This document shows positions 12,001 to 19,230 of a stretch of DNA of 42,359 nt, piece by piece (within the stretch, counting starts at the first letter, position 1; each line of letters opens with the position of its first letter). A program made the translations under genes and the position numbers. The stretch comes from Candidatus Parvarchaeota archaeon (GTDB lineage: Archaea; Nanobdellota; Nanobdellia; Parvarchaeales; Parvarchaeaceae). Where the stretch lies: assembly GCA_023261805.1 (NCBI GenBank), contig JAGDXV010000022.1:1-42359 (forward strand). The letters are read 5' to 3'. The notes beneath the pieces are model-generated. The model was not told the DNA's origin. It saw nothing but the letters and a program-made list of their open reading frames with translations, and ran no database searches.

Positions 12001-14081
12001 TTGTCGATACTAATAATCCCTCAGGTCAGTATTACTGCGCACCTACTTTCGGCAATCTTAGCAATTCTTATCCAGGAAGTACTTCATATGATTCAGTCAA
12101 TGTCAGCTCTGAAGGGTCACTTCCTTATGAATGGTCAAGCAGCAAGAATTCGAATACTTTGTCTTCGCAGAGCCTTGAGGCAAGTTTCAGCTGCTCCGGT
12201 CAGGCAACTGTAGAGGAAAGCGAGTCGGTAGAGTACTATGAGTATAACACAACAACTGGCAATATACTTAATCCAGACGCAGGATCATGTACATTTTATA
12301 CGACACAGAATGAACCAGTTTCATGTAGTTATAATAATGGAATGAGCTCAGGTAGCAGATGCAGTACAAGTTTCTCAAATGGAAATCTTCAATCAGCAAT
12401 AAGCAGTCCTTCGACAGAGATCACCCTGAGTCCAGTTTCCTACTGCAAGCTTAATGAGAACCCGGCTGAGTACAGCACCTGGTACGTCTCTCCTGAATGT
12501 GCCCCTCCTCCAGGAAATGCAACTGCAGGTTATGCTTATGCAGTTTACACTTCACCAAGTGAAGCTAGAGAATCTGTCGTCAAAGTATATCCATATTCAC
12601 TGACTATATACACCACCGCCATAAGCTTGAATCAGGGTGAGAATACAACCTACTATCCAGGGGATTATTCTGATAGTTGTCAAAATGGAACCACTGCCAT
12701 AAAAGATGATGTTGGATTTGGATGGTCTTGGCATCCATATATGTCTTATGAGTTCGGTGTTTACACAACAAATCCTGATGGAATACCTTTAGTTGGTGGC
12801 TGCGAGGCGAACAGGGATACTTATGATGTAACAAATCCGACAATTTCTGTATCTACAAGTGGAAATGGATACCAATATACCTATTCCTGTCCTTCAGGCT
12901 ACTCCGGAAGCATACTGTCATGCGAAAACGAGTCAGCGTCGCGATCAGCAACTTTGAATAGCTCAGTCTTCAGTGCATCGTGTACATCAACATCCCCTGT
13001 GCTTACACAGACCACACAGCAATATTCGTCAAATTCACCGTATTATGGTGCAGCATGCACATCATGCGCCTCTCTTCCAAGCGGGGATCAGAATCTTTAT
13101 CAGCAACCGAATCCTCAAGCGTCTTGTCTTGCTCTTCCAAGGACGCAATTCAACAGTACAATGGCTCCGTATGTGCTTCAGTATTCGAATGATTCCAATA
13201 TAGGAATAGGTCTCGGAGTTTTAGGACCAAATTCAAGGTTGAATATCACTTTGCCCGGAGACACCGAGTCTACGCATAAGGATCTTTATATGACAAGTCT
13301 TTCTGAGGTGCAGACAGAAGCAGAGAATCTGTTCCTTCAGCTTTATCCTTTCTCTGCTTTGAATCAGAAAACTCTCGCATCAGGAATGGAAGAATCGTTC
13401 ATGTTTCCTTTCGATCTTCTGGATGCGTATCTCCTTCAGAATCCTTACTTTGGTGTGAGCGGCGAGCCAGGATTTATCAATGGAAGTGTATATGATGATG
13501 CAATGAATATCTTTTCAGGAGGCACACAATACAATTGTCCTAGCTCCAGCTTGAGGGGGAACTACGGAATATACGCCCTTGGAGAAGGTGTTCTTTGCGA
13601 TGGGAATAACCTGCCAAGCGACTATGTCAATGGAATCTACGCTTCATTAGGCACGTTGAATGAGGGACCACATGCTGTTCAGTTCTATAGCGTATCTGCT
13701 GGAAACAACAGCATACCTCCTACCGTTGGACTTTATAGTAGCGGCGGTCGGGCGGTTTCATTGAATACCGCTTGTTCGAATGGAAATAGCAGGTCTTTTA
13801 CGTTCTCCTATGATGGGACACAGAAGACGTTTGATATTTCATCGGATGACGAATGCGATCCAATAAACAATCTTTTGTATGGGTACATAATAAATTGCAT
13901 GTATCAGACACCGGAAAATCAGACCTATAACATAGGGTCAGTTTATTATTTAGCTTATGATCTACCAACAGTTTGGGATGTTAGTTATACCCTTCTTGTT
14001 TCTCCAAGGAGCTATAATGTTGTGCCGGTCAAGGTGAAGCTAGCGACAGGAAGCAGTGGCTCTTACATAACGATAGGCTAA
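6090..14081 (+). CDS. giant secreted/cell-surface protein (2663 aa)
   Basis: Single uninterrupted ORF; N-terminal hydrophobic anchor FLLSILFLLVIVFVFSFSAS; dense NxS/T sequons, frequent Cys, Thr-rich linker; SD-like ggtggtga before ATG. Confidence 0.8.
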   Translation: MAITRLNGFLLSILFLLVIVFVFSFSASRNTVNSTPVGNSILSPYVLSSLNKTVSSVDSISSLDPSFSNLISNNEYICPSYPCALNSSIWNTYSQLAEQSGTLSSIFSILTTSILGILSVPLNNGFDQVNQFIPGAVSGTTCIAPSSFSYYGPFLPSGSTDTSYSDFTGFFGYPQESTITPEYNVKFPSLFSGIINLTEVLTFNLAEGSVRSPYDEPGSKGVYNIIEWGQSSLHYYPGTSYMYAESTDADLYVNASPGQSSMISGNTFIVPAISCGATATPPVLIGTTYAVPLTSGFVPAVGLAAQSSVGSIVKSLVVNEFSSDDMFWSFYQYEGQFPQLAVKTLKSDFNFTEPSLNYAAFPPGNNGDSQYINNSGFFSVPVNATLFFGQQFNQQNFFVYESNNTILTYQTSSDTPSLADATKVSNVSAYSVPNLVPAYWPFLGVFGGSFGSSSGPDPALIYDTFKVDGILPVCNIGNGYSYCTMNNATSVNPISPYRLWDYEVSGNTYRTGSMFGGRTTTQNIGTCHNGICAVQPQSYSEPLNQNPYAPGYDPNDVYINTLEEDALNSFCFYGDNFDTSTGVYDSPSYTRIIPPLSSENYTVALGKCNGFFNSTDCFGSSNGNYLNFESGIFLSKVSCTSNGIYPTNVTDAWISSVSIANNAGQFCGYFGGKKAPVNPVTFTGLGQLYANNTVFTDTVSSCPSFNNGSAYVNLLVTVQNVGNSYITAPYLYVLYGNVQPSQMFYAEQNTPQNDYELYQTFLLNMNSQSSGLIQLRYLNGGPQEDMFFSRPGNSAQDIPISELFSGDQEYVNGPYNNSLLGMWLDYNGKIIRTSNTFLSYSNSGNTFPTVIIPGGKASFDIEIPLPVFEMLLKNNEKIGIYFGNMFNVNWWNTQIGQQYVPSSTSNSTYTHNTEYLDPSSSYPMPIWQYIVGSEMNIGNSVFKSVSIYSDSFSLSVSADNNNASILDLGVSTNILKFNGSGLYNLTKIQEGSNGVGPLSGSSLTCFATQDNMNDFDVFWSVHAASSSNLKFLMEKYYGENAYQNEIINIWRGLVFMPYASNVVLNYNNLPYFPTDTASFSLEEPAINSSSTVNQKIGFVSLQETGEQSSLKALSDVYHTLNTTRVNISQAFPTPASMYGFSISALVPIKNQSILKIGAMTQVSNSSPFSDIPVSITLLNADGSTCLSGVYPTDQYGVVNITEACSGLEGGKAIITSPSGPFSVTMYNNTPLNITNTSYNGAMVVAGNFSSFSSNNGYRVTLNLANSVFNGNGVSFTFSYIPESLVYKNSLLYLYYLNGTPFNCNPVDENIFGVSTLAPGEYRLYNGSILCSINSPFNYLRAVFFNVTNGAYLGGGDIESGLMIAYNQSSQGNLLKFWYNGKPVTSQDVNMSEIFPSQSPPYYTANSCVQNQLITNGVLNLSDSSVSSCSSLGNGQNYTIDLYVSSGGVMTKVSAAIFNLSLPASGSGMISMSPQVVLDAPSGIQNLTINNPSVPTPVFFSVASTAVTSCNDIRLIQPSGNAFPYEEIPFQVVSNVSLCDYVFIARPSLSGSKITYEIYRSTQPAIPYSSNWGSFSNDVYYYKIKADNYSADLLPNCMASLGPCLSNVTAFGKSVGTLLLNNASAYSTEMRPVASGPVMNCIDVLYTSSYTLKLPVSGFGGLNYNLNRLYQIATPSQQIISSYCFFRGSDVILDYISMTGPQVPFSLENKLNTTFISAQSGNGLSMGLPKPISTSCLSSTTASYTTTTVGVGGSTTTYVISPNCLSIPPPPQEPNMKNVTLPSSYFNTANGPFFCLGQTYPTYTPQFEFYSTGTQADSYGNYNNMSGGLSYLYTPGNYSITTQYGNTIYYDTCIPPSGTAETVNTLNEPKFYFGSSIGQPYDGSSGENYLEKNVAMTAIKNTGVSSNILFNPNGGELIGKCPINTSISDYTFCIKPVGSQYFYPTNSYPGGLEGLPNNRSSVYNYPIGGGCLVDTNNPSGQYYCAPTFGNLSNSYPGSTSYDSVNVSSEGSLPYEWSSSKNSNTLSSQSLEASFSCSGQATVEESESVEYYEYNTTTGNILNPDAGSCTFYTTQNEPVSCSYNNGMSSGSRCSTSFSNGNLQSAISSPSTEITLSPVSYCKLNENPAEYSTWYVSPECAPPPGNATAGYAYAVYTSPSEARESVVKVYPYSLTIYTTAISLNQGENTTYYPGDYSDSCQNGTTAIKDDVGFGWSWHPYMSYEFGVYTTNPDGIPLVGGCEANRDTYDVTNPTISVSTSGNGYQYTYSCPSGYSGSILSCENESASRSATLNSSVFSASCTSTSPVLTQTTQQYSSNSPYYGAACTSCASLPSGDQNLYQQPNPQASCLALPRTQFNSTMAPYVLQYSNDSNIGIGLGVLGPNSRLNITLPGDTESTHKDLYMTSLSEVQTEAENLFLQLYPFSALNQKTLASGMEESFMFPFDLLDAYLLQNPYFGVSGEPGFINGSVYDDAMNIFSGGTQYNCPSSSLRGNYGIYALGEGVLCDGNNLPSDYVNGIYASLGTLNEGPHAVQFYSVSAGNNSIPPTVGLYSSGGRAVSLNTACSNGNSRSFTFSYDGTQKTFDISSDDECDPINNLLYGYIINCMYQTPENQTYNIGSVYYLAYDLPTVWDVSYTLLVSPRSYNVVPVKVKLATGSSGSYITIG

Positions 14082-14085
14082 AAAT

Positions 14086-14094
14086 TTTAAATTC
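14086..14094 (+). promoter_or_regulatory. TATA box, leaderless promoter for adenosine-specific kinase
   Basis: ttttaaatt centred about 27 nt upstream of ATG 14116. Confidence 0.5.
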
Positions 14095-14115
14095 ATGCTA
14101 CGATTAGAATAACCA

Positions 14116-14610
14116 ATGGAAAGCATAAAGATCGAGAGGATATACTTTGAAAATAAGGAAGGTTACAATGTAATAATAGGTCAAAGTCACTTTATCAAGA
14201 CAGTGGAAGACATATACGAGGCGATAGTCACCGCCTCTCAGTCGATCAAGTTTGGAGTCGCTTTCAATGAGGCGTCAGGTACAAGGCTAATAAGATATGA
14301 TGGGAATGATGATAGGGCGGTAAATTCAGCCATAGACATAGCAAAAAGAATCGGTGCAGGCCATGTTTTCTGTGTTGTTTTGACACAGGGGTATCCAATT
14401 AACATACTAGACAGAATAAAGGGTGTGGAAGAAGTTGTGTCTTTATACATATCAACGGCGAACGATTTCTCAGTAGTCATAGCGGATGACGAGAAAGAAG
14501 GAAGGGGCGTCCTTGGTGTCATAGACGGTAAATCTCCGAAAGGAGTGGAAGATGATCAAGAGAAATCAAAAAGACATAAATTTCTCAGGGACATAGGGTA
14601 TAAGAGATAA
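14116..14610 (+). CDS. adenosine-specific kinase family protein (PF04008-like)
   Basis: NVIIGQSHFIKTVEDIYEAI...GVAFNEASGTRLIRYDGND...AGHVFCVVL..GYPINILDRIK matches the conserved family pattern. Confidence 0.85.
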   Translation: MESIKIERIYFENKEGYNVIIGQSHFIKTVEDIYEAIVTASQSIKFGVAFNEASGTRLIRYDGNDDRAVNSAIDIAKRIGAGHVFCVVLTQGYPINILDRIKGVEEVVSLYISTANDFSVVIADDEKEGRGVLGVIDGKSPKGVEDDQEKSKRHKFLRDIGYKR

Positions 14611-14611
14611 A

Positions 14612-14698
14612 GTCGGGGTTGTATAGTGGTTAGTACGCTGCCCTCATGAAGAAAATTAAGAAAGGCAGAGATCGAGGGTTCAAATCCCTCCCCCGACA
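14612..14698 (+). tRNA. tRNA with CAT anticodon (elongator Met or Ile2) with putative 14-nt anticodon-loop intron
   Basis: Acceptor GTCGGGG/CCCCGAC + A, D arm GTAT..GTAC, anticodon stem CTGCC/GGCAG flanking 21 nt, T arm GAGGG TTCAAAT CCCTC. Confidence 0.85.
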
Positions 14699-14700
14699 GT

Positions 14701-15504
14701 TCAGGAGTGGAGCTCTGGTACTATAAATGTAGGCGATACGCCGTATTCTTCCAGGTATCTTTCATTCTTTTTTATTATTATGTCTCCATAAAAAACAAAG
14801 GGTATACCACTTTTGTCAAAGTTTAATTTACCTTTTACTTCACTTTTTAGATGATCCTTGTCCTCTTCTAAAAGAGATATCGCCGCTATCAACTTGCTGT
14901 GATAAGCGGCCTCCAGTCTTTCTTCCAGTCTTCTTCTTATATCAGCCAGATCGAAGGAGGAGTATTTGTCAGGATAATCATTTATCGTCCCGTCCTTTAT
15001 GTTTATTCTTAAGTTTTGATCCACAGGTATTGTGCCGATGTTTATTCTTTGCCACAATAGATCAAATAAGTAATCTATAGTTTTTTCATAAAACTTTATG
15101 CTTTCCTTCCCTTCAGGCAGTCCGGTGATGACATTGAGATTTTTTACTATCCTTTTTTCCTGGTTTTCATAGTATTCCCCTTCTCTGAGTCTAATCAATT
15201 CATATTCAAACAATGCACGATAAATAGCATATTTCTCTCCATACGGCAAGACAATCAGATAATTTTCCTTGTCATTTTTAGATTCAATAGTTTGTACGAT
15301 ATAATCGATTGTATGCTTGATTTTCTCGTCTACTTTTTCTTCAACCATTTTAAAGGGGGAGAATTCACCTGGATTAATTATAAATTCTTTCCTATTTGGA
15401 TAATCTACTATTTTTTCCAGATCAGTTTCAGTTTTCATAAAAACCGAGTTATATTCAGTATTATAATGTAGTGATTCTATTAGATATTTAAACATTTCTA
15501 ACAT
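14701..15504 (-). CDS. hypothetical protein (267 aa)
   Basis: Long ORF between tRNA and a divergent gene; no family recognised. Confidence 0.6.
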   Translation of the reverse strand: MLEMFKYLIESLHYNTEYNSVFMKTETDLEKIVDYPNRKEFIINPGEFSPFKMVEEKVDEKIKHTIDYIVQTIESKNDKENYLIVLPYGEKYAIYRALFEYELIRLREGEYYENQEKRIVKNLNVITGLPEGKESIKFYEKTIDYLFDLLWQRINIGTIPVDQNLRINIKDGTINDYPDKYSSFDLADIRRRLEERLEAAYHSKLIAAISLLEEDKDHLKSEVKGKLNFDKSGIPFVFYGDIIIKKNERYLEEYGVSPTFIVPELHS

Positions 15505-15539
15505 GATTTGTTTTTATAGATAGGATTGTAATGTATGTT

Positions 15540-15950
15540 ATGGATAGCTTTCTTTTAGGCATACTCATAGGGATAATACTTTCAGCAGTAGCCTCCTTTT
15601 TGTTGTACAGATTGATTTTATTTAGGAGAATAAGGCGGTGGAAGGAAACTGAGCTGCAGAAGGAAATAGAAAAGGCATTAGAAAGGCAAAGATCCGTGGT
15701 GAAAGGAAAAATAAGCGAACAGTTGGTGCCTTTTCTTTCAGATGAGCTCGGGACGCCATCAGATGCAAGATTCATCGGTGATCCGGTGGATTATGTTGTT
15801 TTTGATGGACTATCAAGAGGGGATGATCAAAAGGTCTCTGTCAAATTTGTCGAAGTGAAGACAAGCGGATCGAAATTGAACGATCGTGAGTCTAGGGTGA
15901 GAGACGCAGTTATCGATAAACGTGTTGAATGGAAGGAGATCAGGGTGTGA
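15540..15950 (+). CDS. membrane-anchored endonuclease related to archaeal Holliday junction resolvases (PF10107-like)
   Basis: N-terminal TM, then GDPVDYVVFDGL...VKFVEVKTSGSKLNDRESRVRDAVIDKRVEWKEIRV; start moved to the second Met, which lies about 25 nt from TATA. Confidence 0.8.
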   Translation: MDSFLLGILIGIILSAVASFLLYRLILFRRIRRWKETELQKEIEKALERQRSVVKGKISEQLVPFLSDELGTPSDARFIGDPVDYVVFDGLSRGDDQKVSVKFVEVKTSGSKLNDRESRVRDAVIDKRVEWKEIRV

Positions 15951-15954
15951 AGCC

Positions 15955-16266
15955 TCACAATTTTCTCACAATAAATCTCTCCTGAACCTTGCTGTTTTTA
16001 ACCACAATTCTGTCTCTTTTCAATTTTTGGATCTTCATAAGAACTGTTTTCCTATTATTCTTTCCTTTGATCGTATATCCCCCAACCCTGTGATCGCTCC
16101 TCACAACCTTGTAACAAGGATATCTATCCGGTTGTCCGTTCTTGCTCAGGATTTTTCCAACATATCTCGCCGGAAGTCCAACTTTTTCTCCTATTGCTTT
16201 GTATGTTGTGACTTTTCCCTTGGGTATTGAAAGCAAGAGCTTATAGACCTTCATTTCCTTTTTCAT
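15955..16266 (-). CDS. methylated-DNA-[protein]-cysteine S-methyltransferase DNA-binding domain protein (OGT-like)
   Basis: IPKGKVTTYKAIGEKVGLP.RYVGKILSKN...PCYKVVRSDHRVGGY; active-site Cys retained. Confidence 0.8.
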   Translation of the reverse strand: MKKEMKVYKLLLSIPKGKVTTYKAIGEKVGLPARYVGKILSKNGQPDRYPCYKVVRSDHRVGGYTIKGKNNRKTVLMKIQKLKRDRIVVKNSKVQERFIVRKL

Positions 16267-16945
16267 TCGTAATCATCTCCAGTATCTGTTCCTCTTTCAT
16301 CGTCTCCAATCCAAGCCTTCTGAACCAGTCATTGATATTGCGTATGTCCCTGATCAGATACTGCCTTGTTGCACTGCTGAGTTTAAGCGCTTGGGAAAAA
16401 TCGATTATGTAAGGTTCTTCGTTGAAATTGAGTATGTTGTATGGACTAAGGTCTCCGTGTATTATCCCTCTTTTTGCAAGTTTTATTATATCATCGATTA
16501 TTTCCTTGTACCATCTGTCCACATCAAATGAACTGCTTTTTACAGCCAGTTCGGCGGGTCTTTTATCTGAGCCTATGAACTGCATCACTATCACATTTCC
16601 GCTTCTTCCATACGGCTCGGGACACTTTACTCCGGCGGAATATGCTCTTTTCAAGGTCTCATATTCGTAGCGGGTCCATTCATCTATTATTTTTATGAAG
16701 CCGCCCGCCCTTTTTCCCCTCAGTTTGAGGTATTCGGGTATCGATTTGAAGGTGTTTATGTTGTGTCTGTGTATTTTGATCGCCGAGGCCCTTCCAAAGT
16801 CGTCTTCTGTATAAAATATATTGGCTTCTTTTCCGCTTCCGATAGGGCCAGAGATCTCGTTTATCAGGCCCGAATTTATAAGCCTGCTTATGTTTTCACC
16901 GGTGTTTTTGTCAAATAAGGGGGAATATTTTTTATCTTTCTCCAT
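16241..16945 (-). CDS. rio1: RIO-type Ser/Thr protein kinase (Rio1-like)
   Basis: [45 protein letters not shown] motifs. Confidence 0.9.
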   Translation of the reverse strand: MEKDKKYSPLFDKNTGENISRLINSGLINEISGPIGSGKEANIFYTEDDFGRASAIKIHRHNINTFKSIPEYLKLRGKRAGGFIKIIDEWTRYEYETLKRAYSAGVKCPEPYGRSGNVIVMQFIGSDKRPAELAVKSSSFDVDRWYKEIIDDIIKLAKRGIIHGDLSPYNILNFNEEPYIIDFSQALKLSSATRQYLIRDIRNINDWFRRLGLETMKEEQILEMITNEKGNEGL

Positions 16946-18851
16946 GTTTCTTGAAAGCGGTTTTGATCGCCCTTATAAGCCTCATCTTCTCCCTTTTTCC
17001 TGTCATCGCGTAGTTTATCACGTCTGTTATAGATGTGGCGGTTATTATTTTTACCTTGTTTTTAAGCTGCGGTATAACATCGTCTTTGTTTGTTGATGGT
17101 ATGATCACTTCCTTTATCCCTGCGTTGATCGCTGCCTCAATCTTCGGATTGACACCCCCTATTGGAAGAACTTCTCCGAGTATGGAAAGTGAGCCAGTCA
17201 TCGCAACATCCTGTCTAACAGGTATGCCCGTAAGTGCAGAGAGGATGCTGACAGCTATACTTATGCTCGCACTATCCCCCTCAACACCTGAATAAGCCTG
17301 AAGGAATTGGATGTGTATATCATAGTCGCTCATCTGCTGCTTCGAATACGCCTTCACTATGGCTGAAACGTTTTTCACGGCCTCCTGTGCGATCTCACCG
17401 AGTTTTCCTGTGGCGATTATCTCACCGGCTCCCTTCCTCATGCTTTTTGTTACTATCGCTTCTATGGGCAGAAGCAAGCCAGAATCTGAATTTTCTATCA
17501 CGGCCAGTCCATTGACCCTTCCAACCCTCGCACCTTTTGTCTGTATGACATCATATTCCTTTTTCTCTTTGATGTACCTTGAGGCGACCTGTTGTTCAAA
17601 GGACGTCGCATACTCCTTTGCATTTATCACATCCTCGGCCTCAACTATTTTCTTCCCTTTCTCCCTCGCCATGTCGCCGGCAACACGTATTATGCCGCCA
17701 AGCTCTCTTAATTTCAGTGTGAGGGCATTCTTTTTGTCCGCTCTTCTTTTAGCTTCATTGACTATCTCTATAACGGCGTTTCTTGAGAAGGGAGGGATCC
17801 TTCCATCTTTTTTGATCTCCTGTGCCACAAATCTGGCTATTTTATCTCTGTTCTCGACCGTATCATCCATGAAATCATTCATGTAAACCTCATAACCATA
17901 CCCTCTTATCCTGGATCTCAGTGCCGGGCTCATCTTCGTTATTGACTCTGGGTTTCCAGCACCGACAAGAATAAAATCACAAGGTACAGGCTCGGTTTTG
18001 ACCATCGCTCCCGCACTTCTTTCGCTTCTTCCTGTTATAGGGGCTTTCTTTTCCTGCATCGCCGTAAGCAGCTGTATTTGCATCTCAGGGGTCATATCTG
18101 CTAATTCATCGATGAAGAGGACCCCTCCATTGGCCTTGTGTATGTCACCTAAAACGACCCTTTCATGAGGAGGTGTTCCAAGGCCGCCTGTTTGGAAAGG
18201 ATCATGTAGGACGTCGCCCAGCAGAGCCCCTTCCCTTGCCCCTGTTGCATCTACGAAAGGTGCAACCTTAACGTTCGAATTATCAAGCAGAAGTTTTGGA
18301 GTCAGAACATTGCTCACCCTTGTCCTTGTTAATCTATACATCAGGAGAACCATCAAAAAGCCGATAAGCATCGTTATTATGAAGAGCGTTCCGGAGATCT
18401 GATCAGCCGCTGCAAGCACCGCGTTTGACTGGGAGTTTACGATCAATTCGACGATATAACTGGCTATGAAAAAGGCAACAAGGATGCCCAAGAATATTAC
18501 CGTGCTGTTACCGTTATTGATCGATGCGAGGGCCTTAGCTTTGGATTGTGCGACTATCTTTTTTCCCTCACCGGCAGGGACGGTCTTTATTATTGGATTG
18601 TTCTCGTCTTTGGGGTTTGGATAAGCAAGAATATCCACGAGTTTTTCTGTTGGCAGCAACTCAGAGAGTGCCTGACCAAGCATACTCTTTCCAACGCCGG
18701 GCTGACCAACGAGAAGCACGTTCCTGTGCTGTATTGCAGCTTTTTTGATTATCTCGACCGCCCTATCTTGTCCTATGACTTGATCGATCAGCCTTTCAGG
18801 TACCTTGATGTCTTCCGTTGTTTTGAATTTAATGCTGAATTCCTCATCCAT
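16932..18851 (-). CDS. lonB: archaeal membrane-bound Lon protease (LonB)
   Basis: Walker [11 protein letters not shown] pair, [12 protein letters not shown], catalytic GDSAS and [12 protein letters not shown]. Confidence 0.95.
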   Translation of the reverse strand: MDEEFSIKFKTTEDIKVPERLIDQVIGQDRAVEIIKKAAIQHRNVLLVGQPGVGKSMLGQALSELLPTEKLVDILAYPNPKDENNPIIKTVPAGEGKKIVAQSKAKALASINNGNSTVIFLGILVAFFIASYIVELIVNSQSNAVLAAADQISGTLFIITMLIGFLMVLLMYRLTRTRVSNVLTPKLLLDNSNVKVAPFVDATGAREGALLGDVLHDPFQTGGLGTPPHERVVLGDIHKANGGVLFIDELADMTPEMQIQLLTAMQEKKAPITGRSERSAGAMVKTEPVPCDFILVGAGNPESITKMSPALRSRIRGYGYEVYMNDFMDDTVENRDKIARFVAQEIKKDGRIPPFSRNAVIEIVNEAKRRADKKNALTLKLRELGGIIRVAGDMAREKGKKIVEAEDVINAKEYATSFEQQVASRYIKEKKEYDVIQTKGARVGRVNGLAVIENSDSGLLLPIEAIVTKSMRKGAGEIIATGKLGEIAQEAVKNVSAIVKAYSKQQMSDYDIHIQFLQAYSGVEGDSASISIAVSILSALTGIPVRQDVAMTGSLSILGEVLPIGGVNPKIEAAINAGIKEVIIPSTNKDDVIPQLKNKVKIITATSITDVINYAMTGKREKMRLIRAIKTAFKKHGER

Positions 18852-18890
18852 TTTGAGTAAAACCCCTAATAATGAATACTTCTTTCAGGA

Positions 18891-18898
18891 ATTTATAC
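18891..18898 (-). promoter_or_regulatory. TATA box for lonB-rio1-ogt cluster
   Basis: ggtataaat on the minus strand about 43 nt upstream of the lonB ATG. Confidence 0.4.
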
Positions 18899-18915
18899 CC
18901 TAATGCGGTCGTCGT

Positions 18916-19191
18916 TCACTCGGTTTTTTCTTCCCCTTCAGAAGGGGCAGACACAACGCTCGAGATGATGAATATGTCCTCAATGGCTCTGACAAGGCTG
19001 TGCTGTATGATAGCACCTCTAGCCCCGCTGATCATCTTTGATAGATTTGATGAGGGCCCGGCTTTTACCCTCCAGCCTATTATCCTGTTGTCTTGAATTA
19101 TCGCCTCCTCGACCTCTCCAAAATATGCACCACTGTCAGTATACACCTTTAAACCGTACGTGCTCGAGACCGTTTTAAGCTTCAATGCCAT
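18916..19191 (-). CDS. PRC-barrel domain protein
   Basis: LKVYTDSGAYFGEVEEAIIQDNRIIGWRV PRC-barrel-like pattern. Confidence 0.75.
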   Translation of the reverse strand: MALKLKTVSSTYGLKVYTDSGAYFGEVEEAIIQDNRIIGWRVKAGPSSNLSKMISGARGAIIQHSLVRAIEDIFIISSVVSAPSEGEEKTE

Positions 19192-19230
19192 ATCTATTTT
19201 GATTATCCCTGAATTTAAATATCTTCTTTT

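Noticed and set aside
12973-13203. Two nested + strand ORFs (76 and 70 aa)
   Set aside because: Out-of-frame shadows inside the 2663-aa ORF.
14612-14698. Interpretation as tRNA-Glu (CTC)
   Set aside because: A CTC anticodon would put C rather than U at position 33; the conserved stem CTGCC/GGCAG places CAT after U33.
15540-15950. Holliday-resolvase-like protein as part of a defence or mobile element
   Set aside because: Flanked by housekeeping genes with no other defence or mobility genes; fits the chromosomal PF10107-type family.
17359-17886. 175-aa ORF on the + strand
   Set aside because: Antisense to the strongly supported lonB CDS; low-complexity shadow translation.
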